From NCBI RefSeq assembly GCF_003369915.1, contig NC_046677.1, forward strand, positions 29,840,913 to 29,904,912: 64,000 nt of DNA, given 5' to 3'. Source of the stretch: Drosophila miranda. Taxonomy: Eukaryota > Arthropoda > Insecta > Diptera > Drosophilidae. Below are positions 12,420 through 24,539 of the stretch, piece after piece (the stretch's first letter is position 1; each line of letters begins with the position of its first letter). The translations under genes and the position numbers were made by a program. The notes under the pieces were generated by a model. It worked only from the letters and a program-made list of their open reading frames with translations, was not told where the DNA came from and did no database searches.

Positions 12420-14425
12420 ATGCCTTCATAAATATGTCGCTAATTTAGCAAAACGGCAATTGTTGCATTTGTTAAAGTTCCATCTCCATTTGGCTTTGGG
12501 CACTTTAATTTGAATTAGTGTTTAAATTTTCGCACTTGCTGCCGCTCATAAATTAATGAAAGTCGCAGCGTCTGCCCTGAGAAGGGAAGAAAAGAGAGGC
12601 GTATGTTTATTCTATGATTGTGGGGCATTCAAATGTCTAAATACTCATACATACATATACGGGTACTCCGGAACGGGTACATGTGTATTTTGTCGTTGCT
12701 TCTGCTTCTGCTGCTGCTGTTGTTGTTTCTGGTAAGTGCCATTTCAAGCTCATTAGTGGCCATAATTAGCCAGAGGAGTTTATGGCCCACAGACACTGGC
12801 GAAATGCAGACAAGACACATTCAAGGCACAGACGAAACTACTTACAGTGGGCACTAAAAATACACGTACTACTACCAGAAGGAGGGAGAGAGGGAGGGAC
12901 TGTGTGTTTGGGTCTCAGCCAGGGTGATCATTGGAGGGTGCTACTATTCTGCGAGTCTTCATCTGTCCATACAGGACACACTGGGTATCTAGAGCAGCTG
13001 TGAACAGCTGATTGGTTTTTAGGTTTTCCTTCGATTTCTACAAGTCGAAGGCCATGGAAATCGATTATTTGTTGTGACACTGACACCATTCAACTCCGCT
13101 CCATTTCGAATGGCTTACCTATCCATATCCCCATTATCCCGCACAACAATGGGACAAATGCCCGATAAGTACCACATGTTCCCCATTGTCAAAGGTAATC
13201 TCCACTCTGCAAAAAGAAAACAACAAAACAAAACCCTGAAGAGGTGTTGCCCAGGGAAGGAGGGGAGGGGAGTGCGTGCAAAATTTCGCACACACTCAAA
13301 CATGAAATAAAATAAAAAGGGCATGTGTTCGCCCAAACACACAGGGCAAACGGAGAAGAAGCAACTGTAAAGATACTTTTCGGCTGCCCCGGCATTACAT
13401 AGCGAGCGAGGGGGGCGAGGGACGAGGCGAGGCGAGGCGAGGCAACTTTACGGCCCCGCGTATTACAAACTGAAACATGTGTTTATTGTCCAACTGTCTT
13501 AGCGGGCTCTGCTCTGCTCTGGTCTCCCCGTCCCTCCTCTCAGCGTCTCCTTTGCTGCTACTCCTACTCCTGCTTTTACTCCTACTTCTTCGAGTTCCTC
13601 CTCTGCCAGTCGTGCGAAAAAAAGCAAGAGGGAAAGGTTTGCTTTGGGGTCGAGACATGGATACCCTTTCATGGGCATCGTTCTCATCGCAAGCGTTACG
13701 TCGGCTTTGGTTCTGTATCCTCTCTTCTCATGTGATCTTTTCCTTCTCACTCTTCCTTCCTTATCCCTCTTCTTTTCCACAACAACAACACTTGCGCCAT
13801 GCTCATCAGAGACGCTCTCTCGCTCACAGACGATGCTCTCAGCAACATTGAATCTAAACAATATCGAACCATGTATCGTATCTCAATATCCGACAAGTAC
13901 TTTATCCATAATACATATACCACTACTTCTATACACATTTAGTGCTTGGCAAACATCTGCCCAAACCAATCATACTCTTCCGCAGGGTACGCTGTCAGCG
14001 GCGGCGACTGCAACACTTCAAGTGACACTGCAGACACTCTCTCGGTCCGTGCTCCCTCCTCTCCCTCTCTCGTTTCTTCTCATTTAGCGAATGTGTGAAA
14101 TTTCATTTAGTTTTTTTTGTGCACTCCCTTTTGCTCCTGCTGCTGCTACTGCTTTTGTTGTTAGTTTTTAGGGAGTTTTGTTTTTGTCATTAACAAATGG
14201 GAAATTAAATTGCGCTTAAATTTGCCTGTACGAAAAGTGTGAAGGGGGACGGGACTGGAAGGTAGAAAGGTAAAGAGGCTGGTTAAAAATAGATTTTTCA
14301 GCTGGCGAAAAATGCTTTAGGTCTCTCATTGAGTACTTTTTTGTTGTTGCTAGGGAGATAGACAGAGAGAGGGAGAAGATCGGGAGTGTTACAATTTCCA
14401 CCAATATTCCCTCTCACAAGCAAAT
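12420..14425. other. no gene seen; low-complexity rich
   Basis: Contains CTG/CTT-rich tracts (12,695-12,730; 13,550-13,600), a (GGCGA)n run at 13,421-13,443 and GA-rich DNA. The open frames here follow the low-complexity composition and show no protein signature. Confidence 0.55.
13421..13443. repeat. (GGCGA)n simple repeat
   Basis: Four consecutive AGGCG units preceded by related GGCGAGG sequence. Confidence 0.85.
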
Positions 14426-14429
14426 ATTG

Positions 14430-14480
14430 AATATTCCGCTCATTCGAAAGTGCTGATTGGTGCTATGAAGTGGGAATTGC
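14430..14480 (+). repeat. short dispersed repeat family 1, copy
   Basis: Reads ATTCCGCTCATTCGAAAGTG followed by CTGATTGGTGCTA, the reverse complement of the family core seen near 10,825 and 15,755. The same ATTGAATATTCCGCTCAT lead-in recurs at 21,525-21,545. Confidence 0.6.
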
Positions 14481-15689
14481 TTGCTCATCAACACGGATCC
14501 AGGTTCAAACCTGTTCCTCAATTCTATTCCCATATTCAATTCAATAATTCAAAATACTGCCGGAAATGGCTTTTGAGGTCCGCTGGTACTCAAATAATAT
14601 TGTAATAAAGCTTATTCCAAACTGTCGTGACTGCTTCCCCCCTTTACACTTCATTTTCCCTTTTGCATATCCCATTCCACACTTCTTAATGGAGAAAATC
14701 ATACCCGTATTTCCCATTCCATAACCAAGGGTTTGGGCAAGGTCCAGAGATGGTTAGGGCAGTAGTAATCACGTTGTAGAATGGATTCTGAGAATATCTT
14801 TAGAGTGGGGAGGCCTCAAGCACAAAGCCCTGTATATCCCTACTCATTTTCAGCTCGATTGCACTCAACATTGCAGCTGCTCGCAATTAAAACAGAAAGC
14901 AACTTTGTCACTTGAAACCGTTAATAGGCCTTAAGCCGGCTTAATCCACGGCAGGAGGCCAAGGGAAAGGAAAAGTTCAAGTTAAACGAGCAGCAACAAA
15001 TGCGAGTATCCCCCCTCTTTCTGTCTCTTCCTTCTATTGGCTTCGTTTGGCTCCTTGGGGGGACGGACTCTGTGGAAGGGGATGTCCCAGTCCCCATTTG
15101 ATTTAGCATTTTCTGCTTCGATTTCATTCCATTTCTGTGGCAAAGTCTCCGTGGTGCAAAACCCATGTCAAAATTCCCTGTGACAGCCCCAAAAACTTTG
15201 CGCTTAAAAATAAATCAAAACTTTTCATTCCAGAATTCATATTCGTCTTTCTACTCCCCCAACCACCACCCATACATCCCCCAGATAAATGTGCTGATAA
15301 TTTGTATACGTTTCTTTTTTTTCTACTTTTCCTCCTTTCTTTTTTTTTTGCATATGTCAACTTTTGTCAATGGGCCAAAACAGAGTTTCTGGCCAAAACT
15401 TTCTATCATGCTGAGACATGGCAAAGTTTTGGCATCACTTATGGCTTTATTCTTGGCCTGAGAGCGAAAGGGGGGCCATGAGGATTCCGACTGTATCTCT
15501 GTGCAAGTCTGTGGGTTAAGCTTTGATTGTTGCTTATCTGCAGGCAGCAGACACATTTATTTTAATCAGCCATCAGAAGTCTGAACTCCTTCGGAATTGA
15601 ATACATTAAATGTAAGAATATTATCAGTGAATACCAAACAGGACCAATCTTTATATATAAATTATCTTTATTATCTATTAATTTTAAAG
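14481..15689. other. no gene seen
   Basis: AT-rich noncoding DNA without a supported exon. A T-rich tract at 15,310-15,350 breaks up the only longer open frames. Confidence 0.55.
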
Positions 15690-15790
15690 TTCTAGTTTGT
15701 GTTGCTCCGAACGATGTCGTTGGAAGCATTAACTGATAGCACTAATCATCACTTTTGGATGAGCGGAATGTAAATGCTCATTCTGCCGTT
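15690..15790 (-). repeat. short dispersed repeat family 1, copy
   Basis: Contains GTTGCTCCGAACGATGTCG and AGCACTAATCATCACTTTTG, shared with the copy near 17,780-17,830. It lies about 80 bp beyond the 3' end of the odorant receptor gene. Confidence 0.6.
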
Positions 15791-15867
15791 TAAACACAAA
15801 CACCGTTACACGAGATTTTTATACATATTTGAATATATAAAACACTGCAACCTTGGGTGTCAGCCTC

Positions 15868-17177
15868 TTACTGAAACTTCTCCGCCAGATTGAATTGTTT
15901 TATAACGGTGACCACGGAAAAGGCCAGCTTTACCATCTACAAAGAAACGAGAGGTTATATAGAGGTTATATACAGACTATCCGAAGAGTTCTTACTGATA
16001 GATTCGTCTGCATACAGATGGGAAAAACTCCGCCCGCTGTTAGGATAATCGGTTGCTGGAGATTGTGCAGAAAGTAGACCAACGTGGACTTGTATTTGCG
16101 ACTGGCCCCTAACCAGTCCGATTGGAACAGGCTCTCCGATAGCTCACGGCAGTCCTCGATGATGATGTTGCACAGGTAGCAGAACGGAAAGGTTTCCAGG
16201 CACACATCGAACATGAAGCACATGGTGCCGATGCCTGTCCAGAAGTTGGAAAAGAACATGATATGGATCATGGACAGGCCGAGAACCAGACCAATCAACA
16301 GGAACTGCACGAAAATGGTGACCGAGTAGACAGGGCGCAGAAGATTAACATAGCTAAGGGAATACCATTCAATCACCGGACATATGAAACAGATGAGGCG
16401 AAGACCTTACTCCAGTATCACGCAGTGGTCATGGATGCATCTATTCAGATCCTCCTGGTGTTCCTCCTCAGTTTTGCTGGAATCCGAGTGTAGTTTGGTC
16501 AAGCGATCCTTGAGCAGACCCATGTGGCAGCGAGCCATTATCATGTGGGCCAAGGGAGAGACGTCGGTGCACTGGTTCATGGTAACCACGCCGCTCATCA
16601 GCAGTAGCTCGAAAAAACTGGTCACTAGAAAGTTCCGCTCGGAGTCCAGCCCAGGGAGGTACATACGCCAGGCGTGGCTGCCCAACAGGAGGTAGCCCGT
16701 CCAATTAATGACCACAAATCCCGAGTATAGGATGTGGTATGTCACATAGCACCGGTTCGCCAGAGCCACGGAGCGGTGCACACTGGCGCGTTCCTCGTCG
16801 CTTGTGCAGCGCAGGTCCAGGCGATCCAGCAGCTTCCTGGCTGCCTGAAATCTCTTGTAACCAAACATGGTGTAGACGCACTTCAGGGAACAGCCATACA
16901 TGTCCACGCAGATCTCCAGGGAGCCAAAAAACTCTCCCGGCGAGAAGTTTTTGAACCTCTGCACATATTCCATGGACATCGACATCGGCAGCAGGACGAG
17001 CAGCAGAACGTTCCAGGAAAAGGCCCAGATATTATAGAGTACCATCCATCGCTCATCCTCGGTGGCTCTCCAGCCCCAGAGCTTCTGTACTCGATCCAAG
17101 TAGACAAAGGCATCGCGGGACTGAATCCTCTCCGTCAACGGCTTGGCTTTGATACGCGGAAACAACTTGCTCAACAT
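15868..17177 (-). CDS. Or22a: odorant receptor of the Or22a/Or22b type, complete, 397 aa
   Basis: A ligand-binding insect odorant receptor, a seven-helix membrane protein that works with Orco in antennal neurons. In D. melanogaster Or22a detects fruit esters. Exons read on the minus strand are 17,177-16,411, 16,353-15,996 and 15,936-15,868. The introns are 57 and 59 bp with GTAAGG/TTAG and GTAAGA/GTAG ends. The spliced frame is 398 codons including the stop, equal to the melanogaster Or22a length I remember. Start MLSKLFPRIKAKPL, the FSPGEFFGSLEICVDMYG block, LTAGGVFPICMQTNLS and C-terminus VIKQFNLAEKFQ all match the Or22a family. An upstream in-frame ATG at 17,285 would add 36 residues. I chose 17,177 because the family begins at MLSK. 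No disabling change is seen, and no second receptor copy is present. Confidence 0.93.
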
Positions 17178-17769
17178 CTTGGCCGGACTTCTGTCTCGAA
17201 TATGTCGAATGCATAGAACGAGTGTCTTATATAGACTGTCGGTTTGTTGTGGTTGTCTTGTATCACTTTTTTTGAGTTCGCTCAAAAGTTGGGCATATTT
17301 TATTTGCCCTTTTGTACATAAATATTTAACAGACCGAAAGTTGATTGAGTTATTTCCATGAACTATTGATTATGTCTTTCTGTCTGTTTCTTCGGATCGT
17401 TAAAATGCTATATGTATATATATCAATCAGTGATGAAAAATATGATAAATCTTTTCTCTAAATATCCATTTAAAGGGTATCTTTTAGTCGGGGTCTTTGG
17501 TTATAGTTGGCCCTTCACATGTTTTATTCATAACTTTTAGTTATTATTCTTTTTGAAACTTGCGCAAATTGTTGAATTATTAACATTGGGAATGAATGTA
17601 CTGCCAAAGAAGTCACCTTTAGGGAAAACTGTTTAGACTTGGTATAAGATTGCACCTCCGCTCTAAGCATTCTGTATGCTTGTGTATGAATAAGGTGTCC
17701 GAGGAAACAAACTACAGAGCTTTAGGCCCTTGGGGATGAGCTACAGAAACTTCTGTGAAAGTTTTCAGC
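17178..17769. other. upstream region of Or22a; no gene seen
   Basis: AT-rich DNA just 5' of the receptor. A short GTCTTTCTGTCTGTTTC tract lies at about 17,372-17,390. No promoter element is clear enough to place the transcription start. Confidence 0.5.
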
Positions 17770-17850
17770 TCTGTTTCTGTTGCTCCAAACGATGTCGGTA
17801 CATAGCACTAATCAGCACTTTCGGATGAGCTCCATGTAACTGCTCGTTGT
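17770..17850 (-). repeat. short dispersed repeat family 1, copy
   Basis: Contains GTTGCTCCAAACGATGTCGG and AGCACTAATCAGCACTTTCG followed by GATGAG, closely matching 15,700-15,765. Nearby, ACAGAAACTTCTGT at about 17,741 and again at 17,907 suggests the repeat extends further on both sides. Confidence 0.6.
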
Positions 17851-19511
17851 GCTTGTTGAAAGGTGTGTTATGCCTGGTGAAAAGTAATAATCTCGGAGAC
17901 TTCGTACAGAAACTTCTGTCAAAGGTTTCAGCTCTCGAATCTCATCTCGGTATTTCCTCGATCTTCCGGAATTATATGCTGATTCCGTTAAAGCGGTTTC
18001 CATTATCAGCTGACTGTCAATCCATGATAACCCCGGCAGAGTGATTCTGCCCTCGGATGTCTCAATTTGTCACTCGAATCATGCTGCCGCCGATTCCACC
18101 GATTCCACAGATTCATCAATGTCGTGGAGCCGTCTCCCTTGGATGTTTGCAAATGCCGCGAAATTGATGATGAAGTCTGGGAAAGCTTTTAAGCTGCCAA
18201 TGGAAAAAGTTTCACTCGCACACAGACCGATAACTTTTGAGCTCTGAACCTTTTGAACCCTTCGGAATAGTTATTTCTGTGTAAACAATTCAATTGCATA
18301 AATATGCCAAAAGGAAAACACAATTTAACTCAACGACAACTTTTCTCCGCTCTCCGGTCTTTACTTTTTCATTTTTCGTATGTCGTTTTTTGGGATGGAA
18401 GGAAGAAATAATTCTTAACAATTTGATTCAATCAGAGGCGATATCGAATGCTGGGAATTGAAAGGCCTTTGTCACCTTTATAGCAGCGTAAACTTTTTGC
18501 CCAAAAAGTTATTTAAAACATTTTTCCCCCCATGGCCTCCCCCTCTTTCCTGGCACACTCCCAGACTTTTCTTCATTGTTTGCGCTCGAAGAAAAATGCG
18601 TTTTTCATGCTAATGTCAAACCTTAATAGATGAGACCCTCCCCTTCCCTTGTAGGGAGGCGTGGCAGTCTCCCCTTAAACCGACCTCCAGTGGAACATGT
18701 GTTTTGAGATTTTCTTGTGGCATTTCCATTTCTGGTTAGGAGGAGGCGTCAGCATCATTTCCTGAGTTATTTCACTCTAGAGAATTTTCAATTGGACTTT
18801 GCGGCAGTTCCATTTTATTGCGGAGGCGTGGCAGTGCCAGTGCCGAATGGACCACGAGAAATTTAGGTAATTTTCAAAGTTTTCTTCAATGCTGACATTA
18901 AATTGACCCAAATAGTTGAAGTTGAACAAACTTGAAAGCCATTATTTGTAACTGTTCTAATAGACCTCTTGGGATTCCCATTCCAGGAAGAAGTTGAGAG
19001 CTTTTAAAAGCTCTAGTGCCATTTAAGAAAGTGATGATTAGGGGGAAAGCTGCCCCTACTTTAAATTAGCTTTCCAAACAACTGTTTTGGAAGAGATTAA
19101 TAGAGAAAACATTACCGTACCACAAACCAATGGAAACACCCATCTATCAAGGCATCGAATCCCATTCTATTCAATCCCTGACCCATCTCCTGTTTCTCAA
19201 TCCAATTAAATGATTCACCCAATGGTAATCCATATATGTACATATCTGTATAACAATTTATCAACTTGTCAGCATATTTAATGGGGACTGGGTTAAAGAC
19301 ATTTGCTTGTGTTTGATGCCTGGCCCCCGTCCCGAAATAAAGCACTCTCCATTTGCCCACATCTATTTCCTCTTCAATCCGTCAATTCAATGACGAAACT
19401 CCCATAATATGCCAAATGCCAATATTGCGTATACGTAACGTTGTGCGTCCAGTGTTTTGCTGGCTGGGATTTGTTTAGCAGTAAGCGGAAATAGTTGTAG
19501 AGGGATATCTG

Positions 19512-19514
<3 letters not shown>

Positions 19515-19547
<33 letters not shown>
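19515..19547. repeat. (GT)n microsatellite
   Basis: About sixteen uninterrupted GT units. Confidence 0.95.
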
Positions 19548-19548
<1 letters not shown>

Positions 19549-19589
19549 AGCATGGACTATGGAGCATGGACTATGGAGCATGGAGCATG
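19547..19589. repeat. minisatellite, unit GGAGCATGGACTAT
   Basis: Two full 14-bp units and two partial GGAGCAT units, directly abutting the (GT)n tract. Confidence 0.85.
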
Positions 19590-21220
19590 TTGTGTTGTGT
19601 TGTTGAAGTTTATATGCAGGATAAACTGTTCAACCAACTGACGTACACAGGACAGAGCCTGTCCGGCCCGGGGAGGGGGCAGACAGGCTCAGTCTGCCAT
19701 AAAAGCAAATAACTGTCGTGTGGGTATATGTTTTAGTTAACTGAACTATCGTTCTCTGTGTCTGTGTCCGTGTCTAGTGTCTGGTGTGTTCGGTGTGTGT
19801 GCTGCACACATGTGTACATCTAATATGTTTGTCCATCAATTGTCCTGTCCGAAACTGGACTTCAGTGCAAACATGCTGAAATCTAAATCCTTGTCCAGCT
19901 CCGACTCCCCTTTCCTGCCTCCTTTTGCGGGCAACCAACCCAAAGTCAAGACAACGTTTCACTCTCTCAGTTAATAAATATTTCTTTTATCGGTTAAAAA
20001 GTAAATATGCAATAAAAAATGCCACAATATATACAATATTTGGAAACGATCCTTGTTATGGGAACAGCAGCTGTTGCATTTCTCTGCTCTTCAAATGGAA
20101 ATCAGAATCGAATGGCGTTTTGTTCCCTGGCTTTTATTTGCCTACATTTGTGGCCACATCATATCGTTTGAGGCCTGCGAGTTATTGTATTCGTTAGGCC
20201 CAAATATTGTGGATAAACATGGCTCGAAGTGAATGGAAAACCAAATTAATTGGCCAACAAGGTGCTAAGGAAAAGGGTTCTACTGAAGGGAACTAAAACT
20301 AATGAAGAATTCTATTCATTCTATTCATCTAAGGCATCAAGGAACCCCTTTAAGTAGGTACAAATTTCTCTAAAAAAAATAATTTTGGTGTGTGATTCAC
20401 GTGTCACGTCTCTGAGCCCTGGCCAAGAGGGTGTGAAGCGATAAAAGTTCAAGAGGGAGGCATATAAAAAAGTCTGCGACAGAGTTGTCACCAGCTGTCC
20501 CAAACAATCTTAATATTTGATGTGGAACCACGCATCAAGACGGCAGCTGTGACCCCGATTGCGGAACGGTATGACCCCCCCCATCTATTGTTCCTTGGGT
20601 GGACGGGCAGAACTTTTTAAAATAGATGCCCAAACATTAGCAATTTAATGCATTTGCTGGGCAGAGATGAAATGCATAAATTTGATATGCTAAATTAAGC
20701 CACCAAAAAGGATAAGTGGAGTCCAACTTTGAGTGGACGGTGAGGTCCTGCATACGAAATCAGCTTTTCGGGGGGCAGTCACTCCTAGCTGATTATAATG
20801 ATGATGATGGACTCGGCTCGTTTTGATTTTCAGAAGATTTGGATTCGTCGGAAGTGGGGGGTGGGGCCTGCCCCATGATTGCTCTCAACGATTGCGCCAC
20901 TGACAGACTCTAAAATGCCAGAAACAATTTAATGCTTCATTGATAACCTCACATATGTGGCCTGCCCTGTGCCTGACAGCCCACACAGACTTATCTGGGG
21001 TTCTTTCCTTCCTTTCTTCCGTTCTTTTCTTTTCACTTTTTTCCCCGAACATGTCAAACAGAAGGCAAGGAAAGAAAGAGAAATACATCGAGACCCGCGC
21101 TATGTGCGATAAACATATGAAAAATGCACATGCGGTGAGAGCCAAGTTCAATTCCAGAGGCCAAAAGTTTACGCCACTTAATAGAACTTGACGCAAATTC
21201 AATTACAACATTGGACGCCG

Positions 21221-21252
21221 CCCCCCACCACCACCACCACCACCACCCCCAC
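21221..21252. repeat. (CAC)n microsatellite
   Basis: A run of about seven CAC units flanked by C-rich sequence. Confidence 0.9.
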
Positions 21253-21529
21253 ACTTCGACACACACTCGGGGCGGAAAAACTTACAAAGAAATTTGCGGA
21301 AAAACGTTCGCTGCCGCAGTCAACTTTGCCCCCAAACTGAAACCAAAAGGGAACCACTCCAGGCGGCTATTCGTATAGGGTATTCGAGTATTGAAAAGGG
21401 GTGTATGGTATCTAATGGGCAAGAGAATGCTGTCTGTAAGGTCTATCCTAAAGGATAAGCAATGGATGTAGCAATATGCAATATCCGCTTCGTTTCTTCG
21501 TCTCTCACTCGTGTACGAGCTTAATATTG

Positions 21530-21690
21530 AATATTCCGCTCATCCGAAAGGGCTGATTTGTGCTAATAACAAGGCATGTCCCCATTGTTATGCGCTGAAC
21601 GGCTTATCGCCACGGATACACACTCAAAGCTGTTACCAAAGTCCAATCGTAGTGCAAAATTCGGCGGCAAATGGTTTGCCGTGTCTGCTA
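21530..21690 (+). repeat. short dispersed repeat family 1, copy
   Basis: Begins with the ATTGAATATTCCGCTCAT lead-in shared with 14,430 and ends near CAAATGGTTTGCCGTGTCTG then CTAG. This is the longest copy and seems to show both flanks of the element. Confidence 0.5.
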
Positions 21691-21699
21691 GTATTTTTA

Positions 21700-22900
21700 T
21701 AAATTTTCTTACAATTTAAAGACAGTTTTTTGGGTACATTTGGTATCTAAAATACTTTTTACACAATAAATAAACTAAAACTGAGGGCATCCTTCAGTCG
21801 GAACCCCGTCGAATCGCTCTTCATGACTTTTTTCTAGCCATTTTCTGTAAACGTTGTCACAGCCTACGGCGGTTTTGGCTCTGAGGAAAGGTTAGGGAGG
21901 ACTGCTGGAGGATGAATTCGGAATGGGGTGCAACTTCAATTGGAATTGAAGTTTTTCTCAGCTTGCGGGCAGGCGCTGCTTCCTCTTCCCCTTCCGCACT
22001 CCTGGAGGAGCTTCACTGTACTGCAATTAGCAAATAAAACTTGGCATATTTTCGGTGCGGCTAAATGAGGCGTGGTCGGAGAGGCCAAGAAACTTTTGCA
22101 ATCACTTTCGTTTGCATTCAGGAAAAAGGAATCGACTCGCCCCCCTTTTGGCTTAGGTCACAAAAACTTGAAAGCCAACAAAAGGGTTTGGGAAGTTTTT
22201 TGTTTTGGCCAAGGAGTTGTATCGATGGAATGACTTTTCCATTGGTGGATGGGGGGAAGAGGAGGAAGTGGAATGGTGACTGTAATTCATTTGGAATAAA
22301 GTATTATTTATTGGCAAGATATTCGCCGGTGATTGGGGTGGCTTCACCCAAGCATTCAGTACAATAAGGAGGTCCCATCCTAATTGCCGATGTGAGGAGA
22401 GGTAAGGAGATCTTAAGATTCTCCAAATGATGAAATCTTCATAGTACCACTCCCTATCCCCACTCCAGATCGAAGATGGCATGGATGTTGCCATCTCTGA
22501 GTTCTTGAAGGATGGTCTGTACAAACTAGACCTCGTTTTGTAAAGCTTTTAGACATCAGAGCACTATGTTCTACAATCAGACAAAGTTTTGCAAGTTTTT
22601 TCTTTCAAACGGTGTTTGTTTTATGGAAATATATGTATTCGTTCAGAAGTTATTAATTGAGCAAGATGCAACGATTTGACCACAAGCACATTACCGCCAA
22701 ATTTTGAATTCAAATGTTTGCACACTGGCGCCACATACAAACAGTGTACGCTTTTGGAACTATTTGAGTGTTCCCAGGGAACAATACACGGAATTTAAGT
22801 TTCAATTTTTGCCAATAGGGGTGCTGTGGTACCAGATTAAGGCGATAGACGGCGCCCCAACAACAAATCGTATATTTAAAAATATAACAAATATTTAAAT
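21700..22900. other. no gene seen
   Basis: AT-rich intergenic DNA. No protein-like frame is present, and the few open frames lack any known motif. Confidence 0.55.
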
Positions 22901-23213
22901 ATTAACGAATTTATTGTATAATTCGATGGCTCCGATTGATAGGAATAAACAGTGACGGCTGACATTTTATGAATCAGTGACAAGGAATTAGAGATAGATG
23001 GAATTCGAAACGTTTTTGTGCTCAATTTGGCGTAAAAGTGTATCGGCGAAATAAAAAAAATCTAACTAAACATTCCAAAAACAACTTGAAATAAACAAGA
23101 GAAACTGTTCCATCGCTTGAACAATTTCCGGCCACCTGGCAGCCTCTTATCCTTCACCCGAACACCACCCCAAAGAGATAACACTGGAATTTTCGGCACT
23201 TCTCGACGTGGCT

Positions 23214-23229
23214 CTATAAATACGTGACC
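23214..23229 (+). promoter_or_regulatory. core promoter of P0 (TATA box with shared extension)
   Basis: CTATAAATACGTGACC lies 64 bp before the P0 start codon, and the identical 16 bases precede P2 in all three units. TATAAATA fits a strong TATA box. GATA-type sites (CTTATCC near 23,149 and AGATAAC near 23,176) lie just upstream, as expected for a gut gene. Confidence 0.8.
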
Positions 23230-23277
23230 CCGCCAACGATTTAGGGCCAGAGCAGCAGCAGCAGCTGCCACAGAATA

Positions 23278-24531
23278 ATGCAGCCGCTAAAGAAGGTCGG
23301 ACTGGGAATAACCTTTCTGCTGTTGGCGCTACTGATGGGTAGCGCCGAGGCGAAAACCTCTCGCCGAAAGATCCACCGGGTGGGTCTGCAAAGAGACACG
23401 GATCAACGGAAGATCCTGCGTAATTTGGGACACCAAAATAAGGTGATCAGAAGTAAGCCAAGGCTGACCACGGCCCAGGCGGAGACTACAATGTTAACAG
23501 CGTCCTCGTCCTCGTCCTCGTCATCGAGTATACCCACAGAGACGCTCACGAATTCCTACAACACGGAGTACTACGGCCAGGTGACGATTGGTAGCCAGCA
23601 GTTTCAGGTGCTCTTCGACACGGCCTCGGCCAACCTTTGGGTGCCGTCTGTCAAGTGCACCCAGAAGGTGTGCCTGCAGCACAATCGCTACAACTCGAGT
23701 CGGTCCAAGACGTATGCGGCCAATGGCAGCGCCTTCCAGATCCAGTACGCCACCAGGGAGGAGGCAGTCATCTTGGAGGGATTTCTGTCCACGGACAGGC
23801 TGAATATTGCCGGACTGACGGTCAAGAATCAGACCTTTGCCGAAATCACTTCGATGCCGGAGAGCGTCTTCAATCGGTCCAACTTTGATGGGATTTTCGG
23901 TCTGGGTTTTCGCAGCATCTCTATCGGAGATGTGAACCCACCTCTGCTGAATCTTTTTGAACAAGGACTCATCGAGGCGCCACTGTTCTCGCTTATCCTC
24001 AACCGGAATGCCTCTGAGCCGAGCAATGGGGGCCAGCTGCTGCTCGGCGGCAGCGATCCCACGCTCTACAGCGGCTGCCTGACCTACGTGCCGCTCTCCC
24101 AAGTCGGATACTGGCAGATCACCGTCGGCAGCATCAGCCTGGACACTGGCTCCGATCTCTGCTCCAACTGTGAGGCCATCATCGATGCTGGGACCTCGCT
24201 GATTGTCGTTCCGTCTGCCACTTTGGCGGCCATCAACAAGAGATTTGGCATCACGGCAGCCGACAAGAGGGATGGCGTCTATACCATCTCCTGCGACAAG
24301 GTGTCCTCCCTGCCGGCCCTGACCTTCAACATTGGACGCAGGGACTTCACCCTGCCAGCCAGCAGCTACATCCTCAACTACGATGGCACCTGCGTCTCCG
24401 GTTTCACCAGTTTGTCGGACGGAGGCAATGATCTGACCGGGCTCTGGGTGCTGGGGGATGTCTTCCTGGGTCCCCTCTACATCGAGTTTGATATGGAATA
24501 CAAACGCATTGCCATTGCCCCCAAATTGTAA
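23278..24531 (+). CDS. P0: pepsin-like aspartic protease (A1 family), 417 aa, altered active-site motifs
   Basis: A secreted A1-family protein, intronless. Residues 1-25 form a signal peptide (MQPLKKVGLGITFLLLALLM then GSAEA). A basic propeptide with an Ala/Ser-rich linker follows, and the mature domain starts near NTEYYGQVTIG. Both catalytic aspartates are present, but the usual D[TS]G motifs read DTA (FDTASANLWVPS) and DAG (IIDAGTSLIV). The flap reads QIQYATREEA and lacks the usual YG-G-G pattern. Cysteine pairs typical of pepsins are present (KCTQKVC, LCSNC, and SC..TC near the C-terminus). This suggests an altered specificity or reduced activity rather than a standard pepsin. It is closest to P2 of the array in sequence and promoter. 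From memory, melanogaster has a comparable cluster (CG31926, CG31928, CG31661, CG33128); I do not assign one-to-one orthology. Confidence 0.92.
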   Translation: MQPLKKVGLGITFLLLALLMGSAEAKTSRRKIHRVGLQRDTDQRKILRNLGHQNKVIRSKPRLTTAQAETTMLTASSSSSSSSSIPTETLTNSYNTEYYGQVTIGSQQFQVLFDTASANLWVPSVKCTQKVCLQHNRYNSSRSKTYAANGSAFQIQYATREEAVILEGFLSTDRLNIAGLTVKNQTFAEITSMPESVFNRSNFDGIFGLGFRSISIGDVNPPLLNLFEQGLIEAPLFSLILNRNASEPSNGGQLLLGGSDPTLYSGCLTYVPLSQVGYWQITVGSISLDTGSDLCSNCEAIIDAGTSLIVVPSATLAAINKRFGITAADKRDGVYTISCDKVSSLPALTFNIGRRDFTLPASSYILNYDGTCVSGFTSLSDGGNDLTGLWVLGDVFLGPLYIEFDMEYKRIAIAPKL

Positions 24532-24539
24532 ATATCTAT

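Larger units (their letters stand above)
18260..21480. other. no gene seen; simple repeats
   Basis: Noncoding by inspection. It includes a (GT)n tract at 19,515-19,547 with an adjacent 14-bp minisatellite, and TG-rich DNA near 19,750-19,810. No splice-bounded coding exon or structural RNA was recognised. Confidence 0.55.

Noticed and set aside
13499-13861. Overlapping frames on both strands rich in Leu/Ser or Arg/Glu
   Set aside because: Driven by CTC/CTT low-complexity DNA, with no splice signals or family match.
14490-14520. GGTTCAAACC resembling a tRNA B box
   Set aside because: No matching A box, anticodon arm or acceptor stem around it; it lies beside a family 1 repeat.
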